Position numbers and translations under genes: made by a program. The notes under the pieces were generated by a model. The model had not been told where the DNA came from. It searched no databases and saw only the letters and a program-made list of their open reading frames with translations. A DNA stretch of 64,000 nucleotides from Rhizopus sp. PT2906 (Eukaryota; Mucoromycota; Mucoromycetes; Mucorales; Rhizopodaceae), in contig JAMYHX010000007.1 in the NCBI GenBank assembly GCA_025529335.1, positions 62,001 to 126,000 on the forward strand. Reading direction: 5' to 3'. Numbering within the stretch: position 1 is the first letter of the stretch; each line of letters opens with the position of its first letter. This document shows positions 1 to 11,775 of the stretch, one piece after another.

Positions 1-72
1 AGGTATTAGGTCATAGATGGCTTGAATGTTTGCAGCATTTTTCTTGACTTGAGCTCTACTTGTATTGCCCAT
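1..72 (-). CDS. 5' end of an unidentified gene, cut by the window edge
   Basis: A reading frame on the minus strand opens with ATG at 72-70 and stays open for 24 codons to the window edge, starting MGNTSRAQVKK. The residue mix (polar, basic, then a short hydrophobic stretch) reads like a real soluble N-terminus. Gly2 is present, but position 6 is Arg rather than Ser or Thr, so a myristoylation signal is not convincing. The next gene upstream is the tRNA, so the 420 bp between them would hold the promoter. The product cannot be named from so little sequence. Confidence 0.4.
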   Translation of the reverse strand, partial: MGNTSRAQVKKNAANIQAIYDLIP

Positions 73-251
73 TTAAATCGACACTTTTCTCTACATGAAA
101 GAGACATAGATGAGGTATTGGTTGTTAGTGCTCGTGTAAAAGTATAGAATAAAAGCAAAGAAGTGATGAGTCTCTGTTTTATCCTTTTATTAAAAGTGAG
201 AGGAAGAGCTCATAGCAAAAAGAAATTAAGTAGCTTTAAAAGAGATCCGAA

Positions 252-326
252 TACTAATTAAGGTACATGTAATAAAGTAAAATGTAATCTCACACGTAAA
301 GATTAGTATTAGACATAGTCAAATAC
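252..326. repeat. Dispersed repeat, copy 1
   Basis: About 75 bp closely match 30016-30075: both begin TACTAATTAA and share the core GTAATCTCACACGTAAA followed by ATTAGTNTTAGACAT and GTCAAATAC. This copy carries about 17 extra bases after the first ten. It lies in the gene-free stretch 73-491, where a CACGTG motif near 442 is the only other thing seen. It is probably a fragment of a mobile or amplified element. Confidence 0.65.
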
Positions 327-491
327 AGCATTTGATACTTTCTCGTATGCTGCAGTGCGCCTAGCACATAGTAAAGGACGACGTAGACTGTGACTATTAC
401 AAAATAGAAAAAGAGTGCAAATAAAGGTGTCTGTAGGGTCACGTGACTTTATGATAATAAATAAATGTGAGCTTTCAAAAAAATTTCGAAC

Positions 492-565
492 GCCGATGTA
501 GTGAAGAGGATTATCACGCGTGTTTCGGATACACGAGATCCCGGGTTCGAATCCCGGCTTCGGCC
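492..565 (+). tRNA. tRNA-Pro (anticodon CGG)
   Basis: A full cloverleaf folds by hand. The acceptor stem pairs 492-498 with 558-564 (one T-T mismatch). The D stem is GTGA/TCAC with GG in its loop. A perfect 5-bp anticodon stem closes the loop TTCGGAT with anticodon CGG at 526-528, and the T stem CCGGG/CCCGG closes TTCGAAT. The discriminator base is C, as is usual for eukaryotic tRNA-Pro. Internal promoter boxes are present: the A box from 499 and the B box GGTTCGAATCC at 544-554. A T5 run at about 574-578 is a plausible RNA polymerase III terminator. There is no intron. Confidence 0.9.
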
Positions 566-1666
566 TATAAGAATTTTTGCCAAAAGCTCTTCTGAAGGTT
601 GCACAAAGTGTAACGTAAATGAAACTTAAGCAATAATATTGTGACGACGATGATAATCATACAGTGGTACCTACCTGCTTTTAAAGTCAGTTACCAGTGA
701 GATTGTGTCATGAATGACTGACGTCAAATCAGTTTTTCCAACAATATAAATACTGTCTAGTTTTTGGTTCTCTCAAAGAGAACTATTCGTTGATTCAACA
801 ATAAATTCTTTATGTATTTCTATATAAAGCGAAACTCCTTTCTCCCTTTTTATATTTTTTTTAATTCTGATTTTGGTATAACATTTATATTACCTGTTAG
901 AGCATTTTCAAACTTCTACTTTTATTTACCTTATTTGTCTTTTATCACTCAATTACTTATTTGATCTATTGAAGATCTGACGGTCACTACAGAGCGAACC
1001 CTTAACACCAAATTTATACATATCAACCAAAACAACCATACACTAATTTTACAATATTAAACAAGCTTCATCATAGTCTTAAAGCTGATGTTTTCACTGG
1101 AGCAAGATAAATATTCGATACAAAGGTTATGTTCTAGTTCATTATAAAGAATATCGATTTTGCATAAAAGACGTCAATAGAGTTAGCTATCTACCTATAA
1201 TTCCTTAAAAGAAGCGCCTTTAGTAAATCATTTGCAGCTCATTTAAATACATATTAGTGTGGTGTAAGTGGTTCCTCAACTTTAAAATAGATAATGTATA
1301 TCTACCATTTGTTTGATCAAAATAATCCACGAAATATTTGGTTACTATGGTTTTATCTATTGTTTAAAAACATATTAAAAACTGTATTTCAAATATAATG
1401 AGAGAGAGAGAGAGAATCCTTGAGATTAAAGCCTGCATAACAAAAAGTAGCAAATGGATTAACATTCTTCTGTATGTAAACTATATGCTAACAACTGTTG
1501 ATTGAAATTATGCAAATGTGTTAATGTGGCCATAACCTACTGTACTTATTTTACAATAAAAACCAATATAAAAAAGCAAGATAGTAAAAGGATCATCTGC
1601 CAGGTTAAAATATATTCCCTCTTTTTCTTTTTCTTTTTCCTTGAAAGAAATAGGAGGCTATGCATA

Positions 1667-1699
<33 letters not shown>

Positions 1700-1724
1700 T
1701 CTTCACCTATTTTATTATCATCTT
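566..1724. other. Gene-free stretch with simple repeats
   Basis: No coding pattern was recognised. The stretch holds a run of seven to eight AG units around 1400-1415 and a T27 run at 1674-1700. The T run lies about 25 bp beyond the stop of the membrane-protein gene on the opposite strand, so it reads as A27 in that gene's 3' flank. Short reading frames here come from the T and A runs. Confidence 0.6.
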
Positions 1725-2455
1725 TTAGAGCAACAAAGGCTGTCTTTCTAGGTTCTGTTGTTGTTGTTGATGCTGTTGTTGCTCTTGTTGCTCCTTCTTT
1801 GCGCCCATCAAAATAAAGCAGGAGGCCAAAAATAAAACAAATAGAAATATTGTCAGTGAAAGGTAATTTATCCATATTATCGCTAAACATATGAATGTAT
1901 TGTATTGAACTTGTAAAGGTATAACGCTGGTATCACTTTTCACAATATATTTCAAGTGTGTGCCTATATAACATAAGTAAGTAATCCATGTTCCCGCGCT
2001 TTATTATTACCAAATAGGCCAAATGAAAGCTGTAATATTATTGTAAAGCTTGATATACGGATGAACCAAGAGTTGCCATTATATTTATATTGCTGCCGGT
2101 ATTGTTTATAGTTATTTGCTTCAACTGAGATCTGTTCCTGGTTATAATTGTAGTTTGATCTTTTTCGAGAAACGCAAGCAATGAGTGTGAATAGAATGAC
2201 TAGAGTGGCAGAGAGTATAACTCCAACCAAGAAAATAGAGTATAGCTTAGCATTAACCGAGAAAGTTGAAAAGCTCCATTTCTCTGTTCTGTCATGTTCA
2301 AACTTGACTAGGTCTATTAAGGCATTTATGCTTGAATATATGCTGTAAACATTTAGTGGCAGTAACGATAGTATTGTCAAAACAAGTCCGGTCATTCCCA
2401 AAAAGCCTAGTAATAAACCAAGTTTTGTCGATAGACTGCGCTTATGGTTTGCCAT
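1725..2455 (-). CDS. Four-helix membrane protein with Gln-rich tail, unidentified
   Basis: Two exons, 2455-2011 and 1909-1725, are joined across a 101-nt intron (1910-2010, GTAATA...AAG) and give 209 residues. Four hydrophobic helices are visible: near residues 12-34, 70-95, about 135-150, and one in exon 2 just before the tail. The outline (helix, extracellular loop, three helices) resembles fungal SUR7/PalI-type or claudin-like proteins, but I see no family signature. The C-terminus is Gln-rich and ends in three leucines. The gene lies tail-to-head with MSH2, whose stop is about 70 bp away. The intron is supported by continuity of the frame and by restoration of the fourth helix. Confidence 0.6.
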
Positions 2456-2527
2456 GGTTTTTGTTTTAAAAAGAAAGAAAAAGAGAAAGAAAAGATGAGT
2501 TTTAAATATGTCTTGAGCAACAATGAT

Positions 2528-5500
2528 TTATTCTAACAAAAGATCTTTCAAGTACTCATTGTTGCTTATAATATTTGAGTATTTATCCTTAATTTGTTGT
2601 ATATACAAATTCATATTGTCTGATTTAGATGCATCAGCAATATCTTGCACCATCTGCTGCATAATCTTGTCACCTTCTTCAATCTGCTCTGGTTTGTACT
2701 TTTTATGACTTGTTCTGTCTTTTTCTGCTTCTTCATCCAGTTCATTCGCTTTACGTTTTGCAAGTTCAATAACTGGTTTAGGGAAATCGGCTAGCTCTGC
2801 TACATGGATACCAAAACTCTTGTTACCAACGCCTTCATTTACTTTGTATAATAAGGTGACATCACCACTATTTCCAATATGCACTTCCACATGCAGATTT
2901 TTGACATGCTTGACAGTCTGACATAGTGTTGTCAATTCATGGAAATGTGTAGCAAAGAGACAAAATGCTCGGATGTTTGTAGCAATATACTCTGATATAG
3001 CCCAAGCTAGACCAAGGCCGTCGTATGTACTTGTGCCTCTGCCTAATTCGTCAATGATAACCAAAGAGTTTCGTGAGGCCGCTTTTAATATTGTAGCTGT
3101 TTCAAGCATTTCTGCCATAAATGTGGACACCCCTCTCAGCTGACTATCTCCTGCTCCTACTCTTGCTAATATTGAGTCAAATATGCACAGAGATGCACTC
3201 GCACAGGGAACAAAGCAACCGATTTGCGCCATTAAAGCAATCACGCCAACCTACAAGCAGAATAAATAAATAAACGCCCACAGTTTTATTCTCTTTTACC
3301 TGTCGAATATATGTCGATTTACCACCCATGTTTGGACCAGTGATGATTTGCAGCTCGGATACATCTAAAATACGTTAGGAGCCCACAAAACAATAAATAC
3401 ATTATAAATACATACCTCTAGTAATGTCAACATCATTAGGAATGAATGCTACATAGTCTTGCATTTCTAAACAAGGATGTCTAGCGTCTTTTAGCAATAC
3501 ATTCCCTTGGCCTAAAGGATATATCGTAGGTCGAACGTAAGGTATAGGCGCCATTACAGAAACGTGAGCAAAGCTGTTTCAAAAGAGTGATTAATATGCA
3601 TAAGTGATTTCTACAATTTACCTTATTAATACGTCCATGTGTGCAATGACGCTACCAAGTGATTCTAAGGATGGACAGTAGGTAGCTAGGAACAAACGAA
3701 TAAATCAAAAAGTTCTTCCGTCTGTCTGTCTGTCTTACCAACTATTTCAATCACTTCTCGAACAAGTCCTCTTTGTTTACTGTCATAGTCTTTTGATAGG
3801 TCGACATGTCTAGCACTAAGGTCTTTTAAGGTTCTACTGGCAAAAAGTGTACCAGCTTTTTGAGTAGAATATTCTATATATTCAGATTTGTTTCTTATAG
3901 CGTTGCTTTCACTGCGTCCTACAGCACGAAGACAGTGGCCGTAAAGCGAATGTTTCTCAAACTTGAGCTTCTTTTCAAGTTCTAAACCAAGCCTTTGACC
4001 TACTCTTCTATATTCTTCTGTCATTTGGCTTTCAAGTTGATTCATCTGCATGCGTAACTCTTTTGATTCAGTGAGTGCCAATTACTGTCAATGTGTATAC
4101 TAAATGTTACCTTGAAGCTCGTCATTGAATTGTGCCTTTATAATATATTCATGATTCTCCAGTGCGTCCAGATCAATGGTTGTCTCTACCAGTTCTTCCA
4201 ACTTTTTCAACGTAGTGGCTAATCTTCTTATAGGTGATGTGTACATGGCTTCAATTATCTTTGCCTTTTCTGGATCCTCTGGTATTCTGTTTTCTAAGCA
4301 AGACAACATGGCTGGTAAACGGATCACAACCTGATAGATTCTTACAACATCTTGAAGTGTTGCACTGCCTCTCTGGAAACGCTTTGCCAACCGGTGAAGA
4401 TCAGGAATACGTTTCAAATGATCTTCTTGTAATGACTGTCTTAATTCTGTATCGTCCACGAATACTTGCACAATATCTTGTCGTTTAGCTTATTTGTTAA
4501 GAAAGTTAGTAAAGTTCCTGTTAGGAATGTATCTATCTGCTTCCTTACTTATTTCTTCCAAACTTAAAAGCGGCTGCTTTAACCACTGCGTAAACAATCT
4601 ACTACCCTGAGCCGTTTTGCATTTATTCAATAATCCATAAAGACTTGATGGTCTATTTGCAGCTTCGTTGGGGGCTGGCATCAAATTAAGAGCAGCAAGA
4701 GCTGATCCATCTAGGCGCATATACTGTGAGAGATCATGGTGTCTCAGAGTGTATTTTCCAAAGTTTACTTCGTCTTCCAGGAGTTGCAAATACTTTATTA
4801 CGCATGCACAAGAAGCCATTGCATTTGTCATTTCGTATTCGGCTATTTGTATGTTAACCTCGTTTTCTTTATTGCAGAAAAATAACTTACGTAAAGCTTC
4901 AACTGATACATTTCCCTCTACAAGTCGGTTAAGGTCTTGAGCAACGTTTTTTGCATCAAAATCATCTAGAAAAGTTGTTATGCATACAGTAAACCTCTAT
5001 ATTGGCTCTATATGCTTACTCTTTCTTCTTTCTGTAACCACAACGTTGCAACGAGCAAGTATGCCTTTAATTTTAATTGCTTCATAGTCTTTTTCGCTTG
5101 ACATGCTCAATATGCATTCCTTTACACCCAATTGAATAATCAACGACTCCAAGTTGGAATAAAGCTCATTGTCAACAAATTCACTCACACCCAGTTCTTT
5201 TACTGTTGTATCTGCAAAGGCAACACCTACTATCTATATAATTCATAGTTGTCAGTTATTTGTTCTCTCTCTTTTCAAATCATCAACGGCATATATATGT
5301 ATATATTTCCACCTTGTTTTCTCCTGAGGTTCCATATTTGACAGCAATGACTACGGGAGCAGTAGTCATTTGACTTGAAGTAAACAAGAAATCTTCTACT
5401 TCCTGCAGGTTGCCAGGAGAAGCTTTACGAATCAGATTCCATTCTACCCTGTTTTGTTCTGTTCTACATTGTTTCCAAATCTCAATCCTCAACTGCTTGT

Positions 5501-5901
5501 TCAATAACGCATCTCTCAGGAAGGTCTCAGTTGCTCTGTTTGATAAACGAGTGGTTGGTAAACCTGTTGTACTGTCACCTAACCAATATTTGACAACAGA
5601 GGCTGTTTTGTAAACAGTTTCAGCAATATAAATGGCATCGTCTCCATGAAATGTGTAATAATTGCTTCCATTAGCTTCTCTCTCAAATAATCGAATTGTT
5701 CCTTCTTCGACCTAAGTAATGTTAATGCAACTATTATCACAGCCATGCGTGATATCTTACTGGATCTAAGCTTCTAAAGAATTTAACAAAGTTTTGCTGT
5801 TCGGGTCTTTCTAAGATAGATATGAATATCACATTAAGAAAAGCACAAAGCCTCACATTACCAACATCAGGTAATTCCTCTGTCTGAGTTGTCAAGCTCA
5901 T
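2528..5901 (-). CDS. MSH2: DNA mismatch repair protein MSH2
   Basis: This is the MutS homologue that pairs with MSH6 or MSH3 to recognise mismatches and insertion/deletion loops in the nucleus. Reading from ATG 5901, the exons give the mismatch-binding and connector domains (FFREANG-like region, then a VGVAFADTT segment), the lever/clamp helices, and the ATPase. The ATPase has Walker A GPNMGGKST near 3330, DSQLRGVSTFMAEM, Walker B VIIDELGRGTSTYDG and LFATHFHEL. About ten or eleven short introns interrupt it. Two were traced base by base: GTAATG...TTAG after codon 14, and one carrying a TACTAAC branch site near 4500. The C-terminal helix-turn-helix region runs to the stop at 2528. No catalytic residue appears lost. 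The third intron has an unusual GTGGAA donor. Confidence 0.95.
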
Positions 5902-6084
5902 AATGACTTTACAATAAAAAGACGCGCTCTACTCTTTTTTTTTTTTTTTTTTTTTTTGGAAAGGATAGAGTTTTTAAAATTCAGTCACGCGATTTTTAGT
6001 AGATTTCCGCATTCACACACAAATCAAGAAAGGGTGTCTAATTCATACGCGCTCGCTTTATTTTTGTCTCGTTTACTTATTAAA

Positions 6085-7907
6085 TTAGAAGTTAATAGCT
6101 TTACCGAAGGAAGCAATCAAACAAGCTTCACGGAAGGCTTCGGAGAGAGTCTAATAATTATGAATTGTTAGTACTATTTCTTTTTTCATAGTGTTCAAAA
6201 CTTACAGGGTGAGCATGGCATGTACGACCAACATCTTCAGCGGAAGCACCATATTCCATAGCAAGAACACCTTCAGCAATCATTTCACCAGCATTAGGGC
6301 CAATGATATGTACACCCAAAATACGGTCTGTGTCAGCATCTGTGATGACCTTGACGAGACCATCGGTATCATCGTTGGTACGTGCACGAGAGTTGGCAAC
6401 GAAGGGGAAAGAACCAGTCTTATATTTCACACCTTCTTCCTTCAATTGTGCTTCATTCTTACCAACCCAAGCGACTTCGGGATGAGTGTAGATAACGGAA
6501 GGAATAGCGTCGTAGTTGACGTGACCGTGACCAGTGGCAATCATTTCAGAGACGGCAAAGCCTTCATCTTCAGCCTTGTGAGCCAACATAGGGCCAAATG
6601 TGACATCACCAATACAGCGGATGTGAGGGAGGTTGGTCTTGAATTCAGAATCAATAACAACACGACCACGGTTGTCAAGTTCAACACCAATATTTTCTAA
6701 ACCGAGACCTTTAGTATGAGGACGACGACCGATAGAGACCAAGACGACGTCAGCTTCGAGCTATTAAATGCGCATCATCAGTATGTCTCTCTTCCTTTTG
6801 ATTTGCTTTACTTACAGTTTCAGCGTTACCACCCTTGGCGGCTTCAACGTCAACCTTGACAGTGTCACCATCAACCTTGGCACCGTTCACCTTGGTGGAC
6901 ATCTTGAACTTGAGACCTTGCTTAGACAAGAGCTTGTGGAAGTTCTTGGCGAGTTCAGGATCCATACCAGCACCGATAGCATCAAGGTATTCAACAACAG
7001 TAACTTCGGCACCAAGACGGGACCAAACGGAACCTAATTCAAGACCAATAACACCAGCACCAATAACAACCATCTTCTTGGGAACCTGAGCAAGTTCGAG
7101 AGCACCAGTGGAAGAAACGATCTTCTTTTCGTCAATTTCAATACCGGGAATAGGTGTGACTTCAGAACCAGTGGCAATGATTATGTTTTTGCCCTTAATG
7201 ACAGAATCAGAACCGTCCAAGCCAGCAACGGCAATTTCGTGAGCAGTCTTGAAGGAACCGGCGCCCTTGATATAATCAACACCATACTTCTTGAACAAGA
7301 ACTCAACACCCTTTGTCAAACCGTTCACAGCCTTTAAACGGGCCTTGTGCATTTGATCGAGGTTGACCTTGACATCTGATACTTCAATACCACGGCTCTT
7401 GTAACCGTGTTTGGCTTCGTGGTAGATGTGAGAGTTGTTCAACATGGCCTTGGAGGGAATACAACCAACGTTAAGACAAGTACCACCGAGAGTACCACGC
7501 TTTTCAATACAGGCAACCTATATTCCCAAGCAAAAAAAAAAAAAAATAGATAGACTGCGTTCAGTACCTCGTATAAATGACATAAATTAACAAACCTTGA
7601 GTCCTTCTTGAGCAGCCTTGATAGCAGCAGGATAGCCACCTGGACCACCACCGATAACTACGACATCGTATTCTACAATACGGTGTTTATTAGAACAAAC
7701 ATTGAAAATATTGTTATATTTGTATATATACCAGCAGGGGTGCTGTAGAAGCGATAGAATTGAGTGGCGATAGGTGCACGAACGGCCTTGACGGTAGCAT
7801 TGCGAAGAGCAATCTATATAAATCAAGTCAATTTCACATAAACTAAGCTTTATCTCTATCCTTTTTACGTTGGCTAAAGGGGTCTTGTTAGCGACTAGTT
7901 TGAACAT
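6085..7907 (-). CDS. DLD: Dihydrolipoamide dehydrogenase, mitochondrial (E3)
   Basis: This flavoprotein re-oxidises dihydrolipoamide in the pyruvate, 2-oxoglutarate and branched-chain dehydrogenase complexes and in glycine cleavage. The start at 7907 gives a basic, acid-free presequence (MFKLVANKTPLANVK). Next come the FAD dinucleotide fold VVVIGGGPGGYPAA, the redox-active disulfide GGTCLNVGCIPSK, the NAD fold VVIGAGVIGLELG, the second FAD contact CIGDV, and the dimerisation domain with the catalytic His in GRTCHAHP. Five or so introns are evident. The last one has a textbook TACTAAC branch site and separates the active-site His exon from the short final exon (6085-6150), which ends at TAA 6087-6085. 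Only 183 bp separate this gene from the MSH2 start. Confidence 0.95.
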
Positions 7908-8909
7908 GTTTTTGCTGCAAAGCAAGAAAAAAAGAGCCGGGAAAATTATAAAAAAAGTTGGGTTTTTTCTCGCAGACCCCAAAAAAGAAATTTTAACGTC
8001 ACAAGCACTTAAAACTCAGACAACAGGCTTCTTCCCTCTAATAATCAACGTGAATAGAGGGAAATATAGGGTCTATTTTATTACAAGTGGCTTTTAAGCT
8101 ATTTTTGATTCTGTTCAACAATTATTTTGATATACCAAAGGGGATCTGTTTACTTTTTCCCTCGCTACAGATAAAGGGTGTACAATGATCATTTACCCCG
8201 CACGCTTTAACTGATATTACAAAAGGATTACACAGTAATGCATATCAGTCAGGGCTTGCCTTTGTTAACAAACTAAATACTCCGAATGAAATTGGCTCAA
8301 GACGAACTCACATTCTCTCTATAAAGAAAGTTCGAATTGCTCTTTATTTTAGCAAGCCCCCTCCTTATACGCCTATGCTTTGCTATGACGATCAACATTT
8401 CTCGTCAATCATTAAGGACCAACGACATTGACCCATTTAACCATGGCCTGCTTTCTATCGCTTTATTTATTTAGCTTTTCAGCTCTTGTACAACAAACCA
8501 CATCTGTTTCCAAGCTATGATTCAATTAGGTTTATGCGTGATCAATCATGAAAATAACAAGTAGACTGCCATAATTTTTGAAGAGATAAAGGAATATAAA
8601 CTCTTATATGAGTGTCCTTTGTTACTGATAATAGCAACAGAAAAGAGAGAGAGAAAGAGATATTGATGCTATAATAGAAAGGGAATAATGAATGTATGCA
8701 CAACTGATTTGAATAAACAATGATATACACCTGTTCGATGAGATCTGTTTCATCTACAGAATGAAATGCATTCAAATTCAGCCTGATGAATCATTTGCTG
8801 CGTCGTATTTCTAAAAGAAAGGGACTCTCTTTTTTTATCCCTTTTCTTTTTTCCATTAATAATCGCCAATATTCTTTCCGCTATACGATTTACGCTTCCA
8901 TTAAATAGA
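7908..8909. promoter_or_regulatory. Divergent promoter region, DLD / nucleotidase
   Basis: The 1.0 kb between the start of DLD on the minus strand and the start of the nucleotidase on the plus strand must hold both promoters. I see only short chance reading frames and pyrimidine-rich stretches, including one just before 8900. I cannot name any bound factor. Confidence 0.4.
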
Positions 8910-9978
8910 ATGAGACCAGTGTTCTTCTTTGACTGTGATAACTGTCTTTATGTAAGTATTCTTTAATGTAGATAAGCATTCATCTTATGATTTATTTAGA
9001 GTAAAGACTTGAAAGTAAACATCTTGATGAGAGAAAAGTAAAGTGGCCTGACATGGTTATTATCGATACTAATGAATATGAATAGAATTAGAGAATATTT
9101 CGTAAAGGAAGTGGGTGTTCCTGAAGAAGAAGGTAATGTCAAGTTGGATGTGATACAAATAACCTAATTCATTTGCCAAATATAGTTGCAGCTATCCAGG
9201 CACACTATCACGAAACATATGGTCTTTCACTAAGAGGATTAACAAAACATCATAGCGTAGATCCATTGGATTTTGGTAAGTATATTCTAAGTTTTATCGA
9301 TTTCCATGACTTATTATATTTGCATAGACTTGAAAGTAGATCAAGCACTACCATTGGACGATTTGATCAAAAGAGATCAGAGTTTAATAGACATGTTAAA
9401 AGGACTTTACTGTAAAAAATGGGTATTCACAAACGCATATAAGCCTGTAAGTGATAATAATAACGAGTAGATGGGAATGTACTTATCCCATATTTCTAGC
9501 ATGCACTTCGATGTCTAAGATTATTAGGCATTGAGAATGAATTTGATGGTTTGACATATACCAATTATACCATACCTGACTTCAACTGTAAGCCAGGTAA
9601 GAGCATCCTTTTTAAAAAGCCTTTTATCGCTAACTTCAAATGCGTAGAGACTGAATCCTTCTTGAGAGCTATGAAAGATGCTGGAATAAATGATCCAAGA
9701 TTATGTTATTTAGTAGACGATTCTGCTGCCAATATTGATGCAGCTCAGGTAAAGAAGCCTTGCTTTTATTTGTCAATAATCATAACATTCTTTTCAACCA
9801 GAAACTTGGATGGACAACGGTTCATGTTGCAGATGACGCATCAAAGTCAAATCATGGCGATTATCAAATCGAGGATATTCATGAACTACCTCAAGTGTTA
9901 CCAGAGTTATGGGAACCTAGACACCATGAGATGAAGTTAAAGAAACAGCCAGTGGGTGTCACCGCCAGTGCTGTTTAA
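8910..9978 (+). CDS. HAD-family pyrimidine 5'-nucleotidase, Sdt1/Phm8 type
   Basis: Eight exons joined over seven introns of 48-53 nt give exactly 236 residues. The start MRPVFFFDCDNCLY carries HAD motif I with the nucleophile and acid/base aspartates (DxD). GLSLRGL is typical of the Sdt1 cap. VFTNAYKPHALRCLRLLGI is motif II, CKP holds the motif III lysine, and LVDDSAANIDAAQKLG is motif IV. The yeast relatives dephosphorylate pyrimidine nucleotides, including NMN (Sdt1), or lysophosphatidic acid and nucleotides (Phm8). The second intron (9038-9085) was placed so that the frame continues from MREK into IREYF. There is no signal peptide, so it is probably cytosolic. Substrate choice cannot be decided from sequence alone. 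Confidence 0.88.
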
Positions 9979-10218
9979 GAATCTCTCTCTCTTTACTGCT
10001 TTATACAAGTTTCTTGCTTATTCATTGTTCTATACAAGGTTTTTTATTATTATTATAAATGTTTACATACAGCAAAAAAACAGAAAAAATGGGGGGGATC
10101 AATAGCTAAAGTCTTGGCAGAAAAGTTGAATATGACTTGACTTATCAATAGATGAGCTAGCCACAGCATTCTTGAAACTTGAATTGAACCCTAATGGGCC
10201 GCAAACTATACATCAAAA

Positions 10219-11775
10219 TTAGTGTTGAGTTCTTTTATTTTGAACATGTTTATTACCAAAGACTCCAGCATTTCCAGTGCAAGCTAAAAGGTAGTCATTG
10301 GGATTTAAGCGAGACTGATATACAATGTCAGCTTCTTTTATAGCTGACTTGTTGGTATCGTTATCCATCAGGGTGTTGAGTTTATCAGGTGTTATATCAA
10401 TTCCTTCAGGCACTTCTTTTTCTGTCGTGGTCGAAGGAGTATCTGTTGAACCATCTTGACCAGTGATGTGAAGTTTTAAATGTAATTTAGGGAAAGGTGT
10501 GTTGCTATGATTAAATATATAGTTATAATGTTCCAGTTCTTGCTGAAACCATGCGAGTTCAGATACACGTCGTACTGACCATACAACGTAAATGTCTCGA
10601 GTACACGTTGTTTGTTTGGTGATTTTTGAAAGATGTGAATAGAGTTCACGTAGCAATCGGATGCCAAAAGTAGCGCCAGCGCCACCGAGAGCAATAACAA
10701 CCGTATTGTAGCTATCAAGGATGACGTCTGGTTGGATTTGACTGTCTCCAAAGGGACCATTCAAGAAGACAGGTACATCTTGTTCAAGGCCAGTTGTATT
10801 ATAGAGACTACGTGTAAAATTGCCGCGTGCACAGACGTGAATTTCAACCATGTTGTTATTCTTGGGACAGTTGATACTAGTGATTGTGAACGGATGCCAT
10901 TGAAAGGCAGAACCGATGGAAGGAATACAGAGATTGATGTGTTGTCCAATGCTATGCTGCTTCAAGGGACTTGCAAGACGAATGGAGACCTTGGTACAAC
11001 CTCCTGGCAATACGTGAAAGCGTGCACGACCAATGTGACTTTTTATAAACCAGACGGCAACGAGATTAAGCAGGTAACAAACCAGGCCAGCAATAAAATA
11101 CCGCATGGCATAGGGAGTATGTAAAGCGATCGCGCCAATAAAGCCAAATATGAATAAATGTGTAACAACAAAGACTTCATAACACATTTTACGTACAAGA
11201 AAGAAACTGCCTACCATGACGACACAGAGACTGCCATAGCCAGCAAGACCATATTGCACCTTTTGGACTTGTAATTGAGATTGCATAAAGATAGGAAATT
11301 TAGACCATGCATAAAGCATACACGCCATGTGAACTGTGACGCATAAAAACAAGGCAGTCGCCAGTATTCGATGTATAAAGTTGAGTCGTACGGATGATAT
11401 TCCGGTCAATAAGGACAGCGCAGAGTTCTTTCCGGTTGAAGAGAGAATGAATGGCACCAGGGCTAACCCGAGAAATCCGGCACGGTTTGAGTTGACAGTA
11501 AGATCAACATTAAGTAATAATAGTGGTAAAATCGCCGATATGAGAGCAATGATCAATAGGATAGCGCTGATGGGAATATTGATAAAAGAGTATGAAAATA
11601 AATTGACAACATAGTTTTCTATAGGTTGATAAACGAGTATTGATCTTTTATATGTGAGCAGGTGTCTTAGAGTAAGAAAGGCAATGATTGATGCTATGAT
11701 TGTAATCAAGTTATTTGCATAGGGCTCATTGATGTTAGGAGGTGTCTCCTGTGAGCTCATGTCCATGCCGTCCAT
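10219..11775 (-). CDS. Ferric-reductase-like transmembrane flavocytochrome
   Basis: A single-exon frame encodes 518 residues. There are about six or seven membrane helices, and two helices carry the paired heme-ligand histidines (HRILATALFLCVTVHM and VTHLFIFGFIGAIALH). These are followed by an FAD-binding motif HPFTITS near residue 295 and an NADPH pocket glycine motif LGGAGATFG near residue 365. This is the layout of the FRE/NOX superfamily, which moves electrons across a membrane to ferric chelates or oxygen. No signal peptide or long extracellular N-terminal domain is present. The C-terminus (YLLACTGNAGVFG) departs from the usual Cys-Gly-Pro NADPH contact, so activity or cofactor preference may differ. 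It could be a metalloreductase or a superoxide producer. Confidence 0.85.
   Translation of the reverse strand: MDGMDMSSQETPPNINEPYANNLITIIASIIAFLTLRHLLTYKRSILVYQPIENYVVNLFSYSFINIPISAILLIIALISAILPLLLLNVDLTVNSNRAGFLGLALVPFILSSTGKNSALSLLTGISSVRLNFIHRILATALFLCVTVHMACMLYAWSKFPIFMQSQLQVQKVQYGLAGYGSLCVVMVGSFFLVRKMCYEVFVVTHLFIFGFIGAIALHTPYAMRYFIAGLVCYLLNLVAVWFIKSHIGRARFHVLPGGCTKVSIRLASPLKQHSIGQHINLCIPSIGSAFQWHPFTITSINCPKNNNMVEIHVCARGNFTRSLYNTTGLEQDVPVFLNGPFGDSQIQPDVILDSYNTVVIALGGAGATFGIRLLRELYSHLSKITKQTTCTRDIYVVWSVRRVSELAWFQQELEHYNYIFNHSNTPFPKLHLKLHITGQDGSTDTPSTTTEKEVPEGIDITPDKLNTLMDNDTNKSAIKEADIVYQSRLNPNDYLLACTGNAGVFGNKHVQNKRTQH

Noticed and set aside
492..565. tRNA read as Arg(CCG) or Glu by D-arm resemblance
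   Set aside because: Only the loop TTCGGAT gives a perfect 5-bp stem and a U at position 33; the anticodon is then CGG and the C discriminator suits Pro.
6191..6700. 169-codon plus-strand frame antisense to DLD
   Set aside because: It is the reverse complement of a conserved enzyme exon; the residue mix is shadow-like and it has no independent feature.
8542..8775. 77-codon minus frame upstream of the nucleotidase
   Set aside because: Low-complexity Ser/Leu/Tyr product in a divergent promoter, with no partner exon or homology that I recognise.
10732..11124. 130-codon plus-strand frame
   Set aside because: Lies entirely opposite the ferric-reductase-like gene, whose membrane and FAD motifs explain the sequence.
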